Below, piece by piece: positions 19,228 through 26,486 of a stretch of DNA of 64,000 nucleotides. Position 1 is the stretch's first letter, and every line of letters starts with the position of its first letter. Location of the stretch: contig NZ_JACOAF010000030.1 of NCBI RefSeq assembly GCF_014269285.1, positions 248,001-312,000 of the forward strand. Direction: 5' to 3'. The DNA comes from Rufibacter sediminis. GTDB taxonomy: Bacteria; Bacteroidota; Bacteroidia; Cytophagales; Hymenobacteraceae. The notes under the pieces are model-generated. The model had not been told where the DNA came from. It was given only the letters and a program-made list of their open reading frames with translations, and did no database searches. The translations under genes and the position numbers were made by a program.

Positions 19228-19500
19228 TTACTGAGGTATTATTAAATAAACACTTTCCTTCCCCATCTCATGAAAAGCAGCAGCAATTACATGGCCTTGG
19301 TCATAGTGATAATGAACTTCAGTTTTGTGAGGTCCCGATCCTGAGTTGGTGCCATTTCTAAAGTTGCCATCGGCTCTTTTTTGTTCTGCTTTTACGAACT
19401 CATCAAATTGTTCCTTAGATACTTTCTTGGCTTTGTCAGTATCAATTACATCTGGTAATACTGCTGCATACATAGGTTTGGCGATTTTGTTAGTGTACAA
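19228..19500 (-). CDS. small hypothetical protein
   Basis: A 90-residue protein that I do not recognise. It is polar and Lys/Glu-rich in the first half (DTDKAKKVSKEQFDEFVKAEQKRADGN), with a His-rich stretch HYHYDQGH and a hydrophobic C-terminal end (ESVYLIIPQ). No signal peptide or membrane segment is seen. It follows the sigma-like gene by 16 bases and is followed by a terminator-like hairpin, so the two may form a small transcription unit. It could equally be a remnant of an older mobile element next to the tRNA hotspot. Confidence 0.55.
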   Translation of the reverse strand: MYTNKIAKPMYAAVLPDVIDTDKAKKVSKEQFDEFVKAEQKRADGNFRNGTNSGSGPHKTEVHYHYDQGHVIAAAFHEMGKESVYLIIPQ

Positions 19501-19516
19501 TCACCAATATATAATC

Positions 19517-19946
19517 TTAGCTACTAAACGCCGCCTTCACCTCTTCCTTTATTTTCTGGATGATGCGGTGGGCTTGCTTGGTGTATTTGCAGTCGGTGAG
19601 GAAAACAATCTCGGTAAGGGTGAGTCCCTGTAGGTGCAGCTCGAAGGTGGATAACTCATCGGCGGAGAAGTGGGCGAAGATGAAGGCCCGCACACCTGCA
19701 GCCAGAGCCATTTGCTCTTGGGTGTTTTCGTCCTGCTCCTGGGCGGTCATGAGTTCCACCAAGTTCAGTTTGCGGTTGGTACGTTTGGCGTATAAGAAGT
19801 TGCCCTTCATGGAAGTGATCATGTAGGCCATGAAGCCGACACATTGCTGATCCTTGGAGAGAGACGATGTAGCTGAGTGATTTGTCTTGCTTCCGGGCGA
19901 TGGTCGTGAGAAATAGGGTAGCCTGCTGCTCGAATGTTTCTTGCAT
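19517..19946 (-). pseudogene. sigma-70-like regulator, apparently split by a +1 frameshift
   Basis: Two minus-strand frames make one sensible protein only if joined. The first part starts at the ATG at 19946 (MQETFEQQATLFLTTIARKQ, then DKSLSYIVSL). The second part reads KDQQCVGFMAYMITSMKG onward to 19517 and ends in a region-4-like helix-turn-helix (LHLQGLTLTEIVFLTDCKY, then TKQAHRIIQKIKEEV). The switch falls at a TCTCTCTCC tract near 19855, where dropping one base restores the frame. The joined product would be about 142 residues. The family assignment is tentative: it resembles short ECF-type sigma factors. The second frame alone (ATG 19831) could also be expressed. A sequencing error is possible. 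Confidence 0.5.
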
Positions 19947-20043
19947 ACCCGAAGCTAATTTAACCCATCGGGAGGGTTGCGAAAATTCGCCTTAGCTATG
20001 CGTTTTCAGGCAATGTATTACTCATGTATTACCTGCAAAACGA

Positions 20044-20075
20044 AAAAGCCTTGTAAGTTTCCTTACAAGGCTTTT
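20044..20075. terminator. perfect 14-bp stem terminator downstream of the tRNA fragment
   Basis: AAAAGCCTTGTAAG at 20044-20057 is exactly complementary to CTTACAAGGCTTTT at 20062-20075, with the loop TTTC. T-runs flank it on both strands. It lies 8 bases beyond the 3' end of the minus-strand tRNA fragment, so it is probably the terminator of the original tRNA-Met gene. Confidence 0.85.
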
Positions 20076-20083
20076 ATCTGAGG

Positions 20084-20133
20084 TAGCGGGAACAGGACTC
20101 GAACCTGTGACCTTTGGGTTATGAGCCCAACGA
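20084..20133 (-). tRNA. 3' half of tRNA-Met(CAT): left attachment site of the element
   Basis: Read on the minus strand, this has an anticodon stem TTGGG/CCCAA around a loop with anticodon CAT (20123-20121). A variable loop and a T arm ACAGG-TTCGAGT-CCTGT (20108-20092) follow, then the 3' acceptor strand TCCCGCTA; the CCA is not encoded. The 5' half (acceptor 5' strand and D arm) that should lie to the right of 20133 is missing; element DNA follows instead. This is the pattern left when an integrase inserts into a tRNA: the displaced 3' half stays at one end, and an intact tRNA is rebuilt at the other, here outside the window. Confidence 0.85.
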
Positions 20134-20134
20134 T

Positions 20135-20160
20135 ATATGGTTCAATATGGTAGCATATGG
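20135..20160. repeat. three ATATGG direct repeats at 10-bp spacing beside the att core
   Basis: ATATGG occurs at 20135-20140, 20145-20150 and 20155-20160, exactly one helical turn apart. An inverted copy (CCATAT) lies at 20192-20197. The position between the tRNA fragment and the integrase gene suits arm-type binding sites of the integrase or an excision factor. This is inference from spacing only. Confidence 0.5.
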
Positions 20161-20292
20161 CCCCTGAATAGCTTTAAAGGCACTTTTCCCGCCATATCGA
20201 TTCACTTGAAACCACGTGAATACAAACTTTCTTGTACCTATTGTGTACCAAATTTATTTTGCTTATATTTATGTATCAGCAACTTATGGGTT

Positions 20293-21498
20293 ATGGCTTC
20301 ACTAAAGGTAGTGCTTAGAAAGAAGGAAAACAAGGATGGCACCTTCCCCCTGGCTATCCGCATCACCAAAGATGGCAAATCGTCTTACATTTATTTGGGA
20401 CAAAACCTTCATCCGAATGAATGGGACGATAAAAAGCAGCAAGTTAAAAAATCTCACCCTAACGCAACCCGCCTGAACAATCTTATCCTGAAGCGCAAGG
20501 CTGAGGCCAATGACACGCTGATTGATATGCAGACGAAGGGCAAAGACGCCTCTGCCGGCGCGGTGAAAAAGCAGATCAAACCCAAAGACGGGGTTTCCTT
20601 TTTCGCCCAGTCCAAGGTGTTCCTGGATAATATGCGCAAGGCTGGCAAATATAATCGGGTGGTGACCGAGGAATGCCGCATCAAACGCTTCCGTCTGTTC
20701 CTGGACGATGCTGATATTGCTTTTGGCGATATATCTGTTCCGCTTCTGAACCGCTATGCAGCATGGCTGAAAGGCGAATATAACCTTGCTGAACGGTCTA
20801 TTGTGAATAACCTGATGATTATCCGCACCATCTACAATCAGGCCATAGCCGCGCAAATTGTGGACACTAAAACATATCCTTTCGGCAAGGGCAAAATATC
20901 CATCAAATTGCCGGATTCCGCCAAAGCTGGTATTACCACGGATGAATTGCACCGCCTGGAAACGGTGGAATTATCGGGGCTGGAAGATCACGCCCGGAAT
21001 GTCTGGCTGTTTTCGTTCTATATCGCAGGGATGCGGGTGTCTGATGTGCTGCGCCTGAAATGGGCCGATATTGCCGATGGCCGGATCAGCTATGTGATGG
21101 GAAAAAACAATAAGGCTGGTTCGGTCAAGATACCGGACAAGGCGCTGGCCCTGCTGGATAAGTACAAGGAAGAAAAGCCAAAGCTTGGCCTGGTGTTCCC
21201 TGAACTCAAGATACTGGACACTTTGCAGGATACTTATGAGGTGCAGCGCAAAATCTCGTATGCCATTAAGCAGCTGAACAAGTACATTGAACGGGCCGCA
21301 GCCAAGGCAAAAATCGAAAAGAAAATAACCTGTCATATCTCCCGGCACACCTTTGCCCAGATTGCGGCCGATAAGGTTCCGGTGCAAATATTGCAAAAGC
21401 TTTACCGCCATAGCAACATCAGCACGACAATGGGCTATCAATCCAATTTCACCACCAAACACACGGATGACGCTCTGGATGCGGTTATTGGGAAATAG
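20293..21498 (+). CDS. int: tyrosine recombinase (integrase) of the element
   Basis: A 401-residue integrase. The ATG at 20293 is chosen because the family N terminus (MASLKVVLRKKENKDGTFPL) starts there; the open frame upstream runs into the att region. Domain order: arm-binding domain (about 1-90, including LGQNLHPNEWDDKKQQV), SAM-like core-binding domain (about 100-200), catalytic domain (about 215-395). Catalytic residues visible are R248 (GMRVSDVLRLKWADI), H348 and R351 (HISRHTFAQIA), H373 (YRHSNISTT) and the nucleophile Y382. The arm and SAM domain style is that of Bacteroidota integrases. No Shine-Dalgarno is seen. It adjoins the tRNA fragment it presumably recognised. Confidence 0.95.
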   Translation: MASLKVVLRKKENKDGTFPLAIRITKDGKSSYIYLGQNLHPNEWDDKKQQVKKSHPNATRLNNLILKRKAEANDTLIDMQTKGKDASAGAVKKQIKPKDGVSFFAQSKVFLDNMRKAGKYNRVVTEECRIKRFRLFLDDADIAFGDISVPLLNRYAAWLKGEYNLAERSIVNNLMIIRTIYNQAIAAQIVDTKTYPFGKGKISIKLPDSAKAGITTDELHRLETVELSGLEDHARNVWLFSFYIAGMRVSDVLRLKWADIADGRISYVMGKNNKAGSVKIPDKALALLDKYKEEKPKLGLVFPELKILDTLQDTYEVQRKISYAIKQLNKYIERAAAKAKIEKKITCHISRHTFAQIAADKVPVQILQKLYRHSNISTTMGYQSNFTTKHTDDALDAVIGK

Positions 21499-21519
21499 GA
21501 CAGGTACCATGTTAAGGAA

Positions 21520-22467
21520 CTATTCAGGCTCCTTCTGGAAGCCGCGGCCCCTTTCCCTGCCCTCCTTGATGTCGCGCTCAATTTGAGCGGCTTCTGCGTC
21601 CCGATCATTCTGGCCAAAGTCGGCAAAGTGCTGGCGGGTGTCCGGCTTGCGGTCATCCCGGCCATAACCGGTAAACTGCTGCCTGGCTTCTTCTTTCTTG
21701 GCCTGTTCCTTTTGCTTGAATTTTTCGCGCTGCTCTTTGATTGCCTCGTCATACATGGGCAATTTCTGACCTTTCAGCTTGTCAGATAATTCCTTGGCCT
21801 TGACAGGAAACAGCATCTTGACCAAGTTGTGGGCAATGCCCCGGTCGTCCACCAGTTGCCATGGCCGCTTATGACCACCCTTGGCGATCATATATCCTAA
21901 ATCCCGAATGCCCTTTAACAGTTCGACGGCATTGCCCGATGCTTGCCAGACATAGTTGACGGCTTTCTTGATCTGCTCCCTGTATATATTGCGTAATGGG
22001 GTGCGCTTATGGCCAAGGGCTTTTTCAATGTTGGCTCTGGCTCGGTCATGATCTCGCGCCCACTTTTTATTTGGGTCCATTTTTCCAGTTTCAGGGTTGT
22101 ATCGCTGAACGCCCAGGTGAATATGTGGCAAGCCGTGCTTGTAATGGATGGCACAGGTATAGGGCCGGCCGGATAGGCCGCGCTGGTGAAGCACCTCGTT
22201 AATCATGTATTTGATGTCCCGGTCCTTCAGGTTTTTGGCAGCGTCATGATCGGGACAAAGCTGGATATGGTAGGCCGGGTACTTGGCTTTGGTCTGATCG
22301 GCCAGGTGGCCCATTTCCTTCATGGTCATGCGGAAATCCTGGGCGGTTAGCTTGGTAAATATACCGCCCTCGTTGGCGAAGATCCGAACCTTGTCGTTAT
22401 CGCCAACTCCCAACATATAATCAGCGAGGCCGTCAGCGTCGCTGTGGAGATTTCCTTTTATAATCAT
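21520..22467 (-). CDS. relaxase/mobilisation nuclease (MobA/VirD2 type)
   Basis: A 315-residue protein beginning MIIKGNLHSDADGLADYMLG at the ATG at 22467, the usual start of this relaxase group. The metal-binding three-histidine motif is HYKHGLPHIHLGVQRY (H108, H111, H115, H117). The expected catalytic tyrosine is near the N terminus, with Y18 a candidate. The C-terminal third is a charged helical tail (EQREKFKQKEQAKKEEARQQ). Relaxases nick oriT and lead one strand into a conjugation channel. The gene overlaps the MobC-like gene by 35 bases and faces the integrase gene tail to tail. With the coupling protein it makes a mobilisation module; no mating-pair (VirB) genes are in the window. Confidence 0.88.
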   Translation of the reverse strand: MIIKGNLHSDADGLADYMLGVGDNDKVRIFANEGGIFTKLTAQDFRMTMKEMGHLADQTKAKYPAYHIQLCPDHDAAKNLKDRDIKYMINEVLHQRGLSGRPYTCAIHYKHGLPHIHLGVQRYNPETGKMDPNKKWARDHDRARANIEKALGHKRTPLRNIYREQIKKAVNYVWQASGNAVELLKGIRDLGYMIAKGGHKRPWQLVDDRGIAHNLVKMLFPVKAKELSDKLKGQKLPMYDEAIKEQREKFKQKEQAKKEEARQQFTGYGRDDRKPDTRQHFADFGQNDRDAEAAQIERDIKEGRERGRGFQKEPE

Positions 22468-22783
22468 CGATCTTTTCCATTGTATATTTTGCCATCTGGG
22501 CAATTCCGTAGAAAAGATGCTCGCGCAAATGTTCGGGGGCCTGTTCGCACAAAACCCTGATTTTGCGGAGTTCTTCAATTCCTTTAATGTAGGCTTCATG
22601 CTCCGGGGTTGGCCTTACTTCCTCCGGCTTTTCGCCTTGATAATCCATGGCCCACATATCGACAAGCGACACAAAACCGCGCTGCTTTTTGATGTAATGC
22701 AACAGCGATTTTAGCTCCGGTGTGCAGCGCATTTCCGGTAATCGTGCTGTTTTCTTATCAAAAAATTTCTTGGGTCGTGCCAT
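22433..22783 (-). CDS. MobC-like mobilisation accessory protein
   Basis: A 116-residue protein starting at MARPKKFFDKKTARLPEMRC (ATG 22783). The basic N terminus followed by a helical body (ELKSLLHYIKKQRGFVSL) resembles small DNA-binding accessory factors that sit upstream of relaxase genes and help open oriT. Its end overlaps the relaxase start by 35 bases, suggesting translational coupling. The family was assigned mainly from position and charge. The region before its start, shared with the divergent coupling-protein gene, is the natural place for oriT. Confidence 0.55.
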   Translation of the reverse strand: MARPKKFFDKKTARLPEMRCTPELKSLLHYIKKQRGFVSLVDMWAMDYQGEKPEEVRPTPEHEAYIKGIEELRKIRVLCEQAPEHLREHLFYGIAQMAKYTMEKIDDYKRKSPQRR

Positions 22784-22956
22784 GGTTTTTGTACAGGTGG
22801 TAAAAGGTTTTCGTACATGCGCAACCCGTCTTGCTATACCAAAAAGCGCACCCGCCACCATAAGCACAAGCTACTGAAAAGTACATAATAAACAAAAAAA
22901 ATTATAGTATTTAAAGATTGAATTTAATATATTTATCCACAACCAACCTCCTTCGT
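22784..22956. promoter_or_regulatory. divergent promoter region and candidate oriT
   Basis: A 173-bp gap between the divergent MobC-like and coupling-protein genes. It holds TGCGC and GCGCA half-sites facing each other around 22815-22845, GGTGG and CCACC half-sites outside them, and a very AT-rich stretch (22886-22945) towards the coupling-protein start. Origins of transfer usually lie next to relaxase and accessory genes and carry inverted repeats beside an AT-rich part. No known nic consensus was recognised. Confidence 0.35.
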
Positions 22957-24531
22957 ATGGCACTGACAAAACCTAAAGCCGCCCTGATCCTGGTCGGTAT
23001 GTTTGCTTTTTCAGCCTTGATGTTTCCCTTCGGTTTTTATGGATTGGGTATCTTTACCTTCCTGGCGACATTCATAGTTGCACTCATTCTGGCAAGTCGA
23101 CTTAAAAAAATAGCTGATAAAGGCAGGCTATCCGAACACGGAACGGCCGATTGGGCGACCATAGACGAATTCATGAAGGTCAATAAAAACGGCACCGAGG
23201 AAAAGGGCCTTTGGATAGGCGGTGGTGTGTTCAGGAATAAGTCCGGCCATTTAATCACCTTCGCCCCATCTGGTTCCGGCAAAGGCACCAGCCTGATCAT
23301 TCCTGCCCTGCTGACCGTACCAAGTGGTTCCATCGTTGTTACCGACCCCAAGGGGGAAAACGCCTGCATCACCGCCAAAGCGCAAGCCATAGGACACCAG
23401 CAACGGGTTTTCATCCTTGACCCTTGGAATGAGCAGGAAAAGTTACAGGCCAGCCACGGCATACCTCCGTCAGGGTTTAACCCGTTCGACTTCCTGCGTT
23501 CCAGCGGGGATGAAATGGCTGATAGCTGCGATATGATTTCCTATTACCTTATCCCGGCCAATGAAAGTTCAGACCCCTACTGGAACGATAAGGCAAGATC
23601 GGTCATCAAGCTTATGCTGCTTCATATCCTCACGGCCCTGCCCAAAGAAGAACAAAGCTTTTGGACCCTCTATAAATTCCTGCGGCTTGATGACACGGAG
23701 TTTGCCCGGCTGCTGGCCAACATGAAAAGGAACAAAGCCTTTGACGGCATGATCGAAGCGGGGGCCAATGACCTTAAAAGCCTGGCCATGTCCGAGAAAA
23801 CATTTGCCTCTGTCATGTCCAATGCCCAAAACGCCACGCGCATCTTTGAAAGCCCCCAGCTTCGCAAATCGCTGGAAAAGTCCGAATTCAACCCGTTCGA
23901 CCTGGCAAATGGCAAATCAACCGTATATGTGGTGATTCCTGAACGCTATATGACCTCCCATGCTGCCTGGTTGCGTATTGTCATCGGGCTATGCCTCAAA
24001 GCCGTCAATTCCCGCCCCAACAAACGAGTGACCTTCATACTGGATGAATTCGCCGTACTGGGTAAAATGTCTGATGTTCAGAACGCTTATGCTTACGGCC
24101 GGGGGCAAAACATTGTGATGTGGACCTTTATGCAGAGCATAGCCCAATTGAAAGAGATTTATGGCCCGGATGGGATGAACAGCTTTATTAATAACAGTTC
24201 GGTGCTGCATGCCTTCAATTTAAGGGACACATTCTCTCTGGAATATATCAGCAAAATGCTTGGCGTCAGCACCATCATGAAGGAACGCGACACCGCGCCA
24301 AGGTTATTGATGACGCCCGATGAAGTGGCAAGCTGTGACAGGATCATTGCCATAGCGGAAAACAAAAAATACCAGATGATGAAGCGGCATTATTATCAAC
24401 CCTGGTGGAAAGCATACAGCGAAAACGAGATTGACACCAGCGATCGCAAGGCCATTAAAAGTGGCAAGCTCAAGGATGAATGGTATGAGTATTTCCAGGA
24501 AGTGGCTGACCCGGCGCCAAGGGTGCATTAA
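22957..24531 (+). CDS. VirD4/TraG-type conjugative coupling ATPase (T4CP)
   Basis: A 524-residue protein starting MALTKPKAALILVGMFAFSA, with two N-terminal membrane helices (about 8-27 and 30-50). A HGTADWATIDEF linker is typical of VirD4. Walker A is FAPSGSGKGTSLIIPALL, followed by SIVVTDPKGENACITA. Walker B is VTFILDEFAVLGKM, followed by the conserved GRGQNIVMWTFMQSIAQLKEIYG. It is a hexameric inner-membrane ATPase that feeds the relaxase-DNA complex to a type IV secretion channel. It faces the TOPRIM gene tail to tail with a 4-bp overlap. It is of full domain length but short compared with VirD4 proteins of about 650 residues. Confidence 0.93.
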   Translation: MALTKPKAALILVGMFAFSALMFPFGFYGLGIFTFLATFIVALILASRLKKIADKGRLSEHGTADWATIDEFMKVNKNGTEEKGLWIGGGVFRNKSGHLITFAPSGSGKGTSLIIPALLTVPSGSIVVTDPKGENACITAKAQAIGHQQRVFILDPWNEQEKLQASHGIPPSGFNPFDFLRSSGDEMADSCDMISYYLIPANESSDPYWNDKARSVIKLMLLHILTALPKEEQSFWTLYKFLRLDDTEFARLLANMKRNKAFDGMIEAGANDLKSLAMSEKTFASVMSNAQNATRIFESPQLRKSLEKSEFNPFDLANGKSTVYVVIPERYMTSHAAWLRIVIGLCLKAVNSRPNKRVTFILDEFAVLGKMSDVQNAYAYGRGQNIVMWTFMQSIAQLKEIYGPDGMNSFINNSSVLHAFNLRDTFSLEYISKMLGVSTIMKERDTAPRLLMTPDEVASCDRIIAIAENKKYQMMKRHYYQPWWKAYSENEIDTSDRKAIKSGKLKDEWYEYFQEVADPAPRVH

Positions 24532-25532
24532 AATTTAGGCTTGCCCTGATTGCGTAAGTTGGCCCCGGCCGTGTCATGATAAACTGGCAGGGAAGGAGCC
24601 ACCCGCAAGGGGTTTGCCATGTGCCGGGCGCTTAAATCCTCATAGCCGCGGTAAAACCCTTCCATCGTGCCGAACATATCCAGTGGTTCCAGCATATTTT
24701 CCAGCCTTGCGTTAGCCATTTGCCCCGATGCGGAAGCGTCCACATGGTTGAAATGGAAGGCACGATTGATTTTTCGGTTTCCCAATACGTGTTCCCCCGC
24801 CTGCGTGGTCATGGAATCCCCGTGGTAAATGATATACTCATGATCCCGCCGGCGCTGATCCAGACATGCCCAGGTCACAAAATCCATCTTTGAGGAAAAC
24901 AGCATGGCCGTTACTTGCTCCGCCTTTGGGTCGGCAGGGAATACCGTGATGTCTTTTGGACCGATGCACCCCTTCACCGTTTTTCCTGTCCGGGCGTTGA
25001 ACGTATGCCATTCCATGCCCTCTTTCCGGTTTTCCATTCCGAAGGCGGCAAATTTCTTATTGTATTTCTCGCTTTTGATAATGACCTGATCCATGTATTC
25101 AGAAATGATAGCTAAGGGCACGTTGCGCCTTGCTGCTTCCGCTTTCAGGTTCTTGTCCCGGATCACTGATCCTCTGGAAATAATCGTATAGGTGTCGCTG
25201 TATGCCGCTGGCCGCTTTTCATATGGATTTACAATGGTGGGCATGTTGTCGAAATACTCCAGTTCCTTTAGGGCGCATTGGATGGCGTCTTTATCTCGCC
25301 GGTCCCGGTTGTGGTAATCGCAGTAAAGGTCAATAATATCGCCCTTGCCCCGGCTGTCGCCAAAATCTTTAAACTTGTTTTCCCGCGTGTCGATCTTAAA
25401 GCTGGCGTGGTTTTCCTTGCGTAATGGGGAGCAATACCAAAGTTCGTGTTGCCGGCTCTGCTTGTAAAAAACAGCCCCAAGCTTTTCAGCAAGGAGCTGG
25501 ATCGGTATCTTTTTGGCTTCTTCAATACGCAC
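24528..25532 (-). CDS. TOPRIM / DUF3991 primase-like protein of mobile elements
   Basis: A 334-residue protein starting with GTG at 25532, which overlaps the TAG of the gene before it (TAGTG). The N terminus resembles a primase zinc-finger fold (YCSPLRKENHASFKI, then KDFGDSRGKGDIIDLY), but the usual cysteine set is reduced. The middle part (about 110-200) fits DUF3991. The C-terminal TOPRIM-like region holds TAMLFSSKMDFVTWACLDQ and EYIIYHGDSM. Such proteins accompany relaxases on plasmids and integrative elements and may prime the transferred strand; this role is inferred from the company they keep. It is the last gene of a short minus-strand unit. Confidence 0.7.
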   Translation of the reverse strand: MRIEEAKKIPIQLLAEKLGAVFYKQSRQHELWYCSPLRKENHASFKIDTRENKFKDFGDSRGKGDIIDLYCDYHNRDRRDKDAIQCALKELEYFDNMPTIVNPYEKRPAAYSDTYTIISRGSVIRDKNLKAEAARRNVPLAIISEYMDQVIIKSEKYNKKFAAFGMENRKEGMEWHTFNARTGKTVKGCIGPKDITVFPADPKAEQVTAMLFSSKMDFVTWACLDQRRRDHEYIIYHGDSMTTQAGEHVLGNRKINRAFHFNHVDASASGQMANARLENMLEPLDMFGTMEGFYRGYEDLSARHMANPLRVAPSLPVYHDTAGANLRNQGKPKF

Positions 25533-25714
25533 TAAATGCGCGGCGCGTGGGCGACTGGACCTTGGGTCATCCCATTACGTTCCAGATAATCGCGCTTGGC
25601 TTCAGCCATGAAAAAATCGTTATCCATGAATTGGCCCATTGCCTGCGTTGCTTCTTTGGTAGCTTGCTTGGTTACGGCCTTTTCAGCTTTTGCTTTGGTT
25701 TCTTGACGGTACAT
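25532..25714 (-). CDS. small hypothetical protein before the TOPRIM gene
   Basis: A 60-residue Lys/Ala/Gln-rich protein (ETKAKAEKAVTKQATKEATQ), helical throughout, with no recognised family. A Shine-Dalgarno-like GGAG lies 8 bases before the ATG, and its stop overlaps the GTG start of the TOPRIM gene by one base. It may only serve translational coupling, or it may be a small partner of the TOPRIM protein. Confidence 0.55.
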   Translation of the reverse strand: MYRQETKAKAEKAVTKQATKEATQAMGQFMDNDFFMAEAKRDYLERNGMTQGPVAHAPRI

Positions 25715-25776
25715 GGTGGTTCTCCGTGGTTGGTGTTATCTGCACCTAACATCCTTAAACCATTGCGTCAAGACAT

Positions 25777-25803
25777 AAAAAAGCCCCACTGGTGAGTGAG
25801 GCT
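25777..25803 (-). terminator. rho-independent terminator ending the accessory-gene operon
   Basis: On the minus strand AGCCTCACT (25803-25795) pairs with AGTGGGGCT (25790-25782) as a 9-bp stem with one G-U pair and the loop CACC. TTTTTT follows. It separates the long minus-strand accessory operon, last member the Acb2-like gene, from the 60-residue and TOPRIM genes. Confidence 0.85.
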
Positions 25804-25826
25804 CTTTAATAATTATTCTTCAGGTA

Positions 25827-26045
25827 TTACTCGTAAAAATCTTCTGGTTGGAAAATAGCGCGGTTAAGCCACATATAGGCTGTTTAAGCTTGTGTCTTGC
25901 CTACTGCCAGGGTTCGTGGATCGATTAGACCTGATGCTTTAGCCTCTTTGAATAGTTCACCAAGGGCTTTTTCGTGTGCCTTAAATTTATTGACCAGTTC
26001 AATCTTCTCGGGTGATGGAGGGGTGTATCCTTTAATTTCGGTCAT
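25827..26045 (-). pseudogene. Acb2/Tad1-like anti-defence protein with an in-frame stop
   Basis: The ATG at 26045 has a good Shine-Dalgarno (AAAGGAAATAAGC before it). The first 53 residues (EIKGYTPPSPEKIELVNKFK through DPRTLAVGKTQA) match the pattern of the Acb2/Tad1 hairpin family, which reads I-x-GY-R-x-L-x-x-x-E-I-x-L-x-N-x-x-K and later R-W-L-A-I-G-R-T. A TAA at 25886-25884 then stops the frame, yet the same frame goes on sensibly with TAYMWLNRAIFQPEDFYE to the next TAA at 25829-25827. The stop falls where relatives have Gln, so a single CAA to TAA change explains it. The family soaks up cyclic nucleotide signals of CBASS and Thoeris. Here only a truncated form would be made unless the stop is read through. 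Family match is from memory. Confidence 0.65.
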
Positions 26046-26140
26046 GCTTATTTCCTTTCTAAGCGGTTCCACTTGATTGTAGAACAATCCCAAATCATTA
26101 CAACCCTTCGACACGTTCAAAATTAGAGCGTTTGCTCATC

Positions 26141-26476
26141 TTAAAACTCACAGTTCGGGCCCAGGCTTGGCAAGCGGTAATCGCGAAACTTCTGTTGCCC
26201 GACACAAATATCATAGATGGTGCAAACCAGCATTTCCGGGTCAGGTACACTGGCATGGACCATGATAAAGTCGGCGCACTCATCGAGGTTATGTTGAAAC
26301 GGATATTTAGGAACTACCGCCACGCCGCTTTCTGGTCTGCCGATGGATTCCATGTTTTGCGCGGCCAGCTTAAGAATTTTGAAATACTTCTCAAACTGCG
26401 CCATGCCATCTTTGGCAGGATTTTTCATGTATTCGTTGGCTTCGTGCAATTGGTCCAGCGTGTAGCTTTTGGGCAT
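26141..26476 (-). CDS. hypothetical phage protein
   Basis: A 111-residue acidic-to-neutral protein that I do not recognise. It has a helical N-terminal part (LDQLHEANEYMKNPAKDGMA, then QFEKYFKILKLAAQNMESIG) and a C-terminal part with three cysteines (C87 region, LVCTIYDICVG, and a final PNCEF). No membrane segment. It lies in a run of closely spaced minus-strand genes, 10 bases after the DUF7694-like gene, so it is expressed with that operon. Confidence 0.6.
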   Translation of the reverse strand: MPKSYTLDQLHEANEYMKNPAKDGMAQFEKYFKILKLAAQNMESIGRPESGVAVVPKYPFQHNLDECADFIMVHASVPDPEMLVCTIYDICVGQQKFRDYRLPSLGPNCEF

Positions 26477-26486
26477 TCATTCTCTC

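Noticed and set aside
20084-20133. Complete tRNA-Met gene
   Set aside because: Only anticodon arm, T arm and 3' acceptor strand are present; the D arm and 5' acceptor strand are missing, so it is a fragment.
22957-24531. Full conjugation system
   Set aside because: Only coupling protein and relaxase-type genes are found; no VirB4, VirB6, VirB8-10 or pilus genes occur in the window.
25884-25886. Reassignment of TAA to glutamine in the element
   Set aside because: Many element genes end at TAA with tight overlaps (TAATG at 31920 and 29047) and at natural protein ends, so TAA works as stop here.
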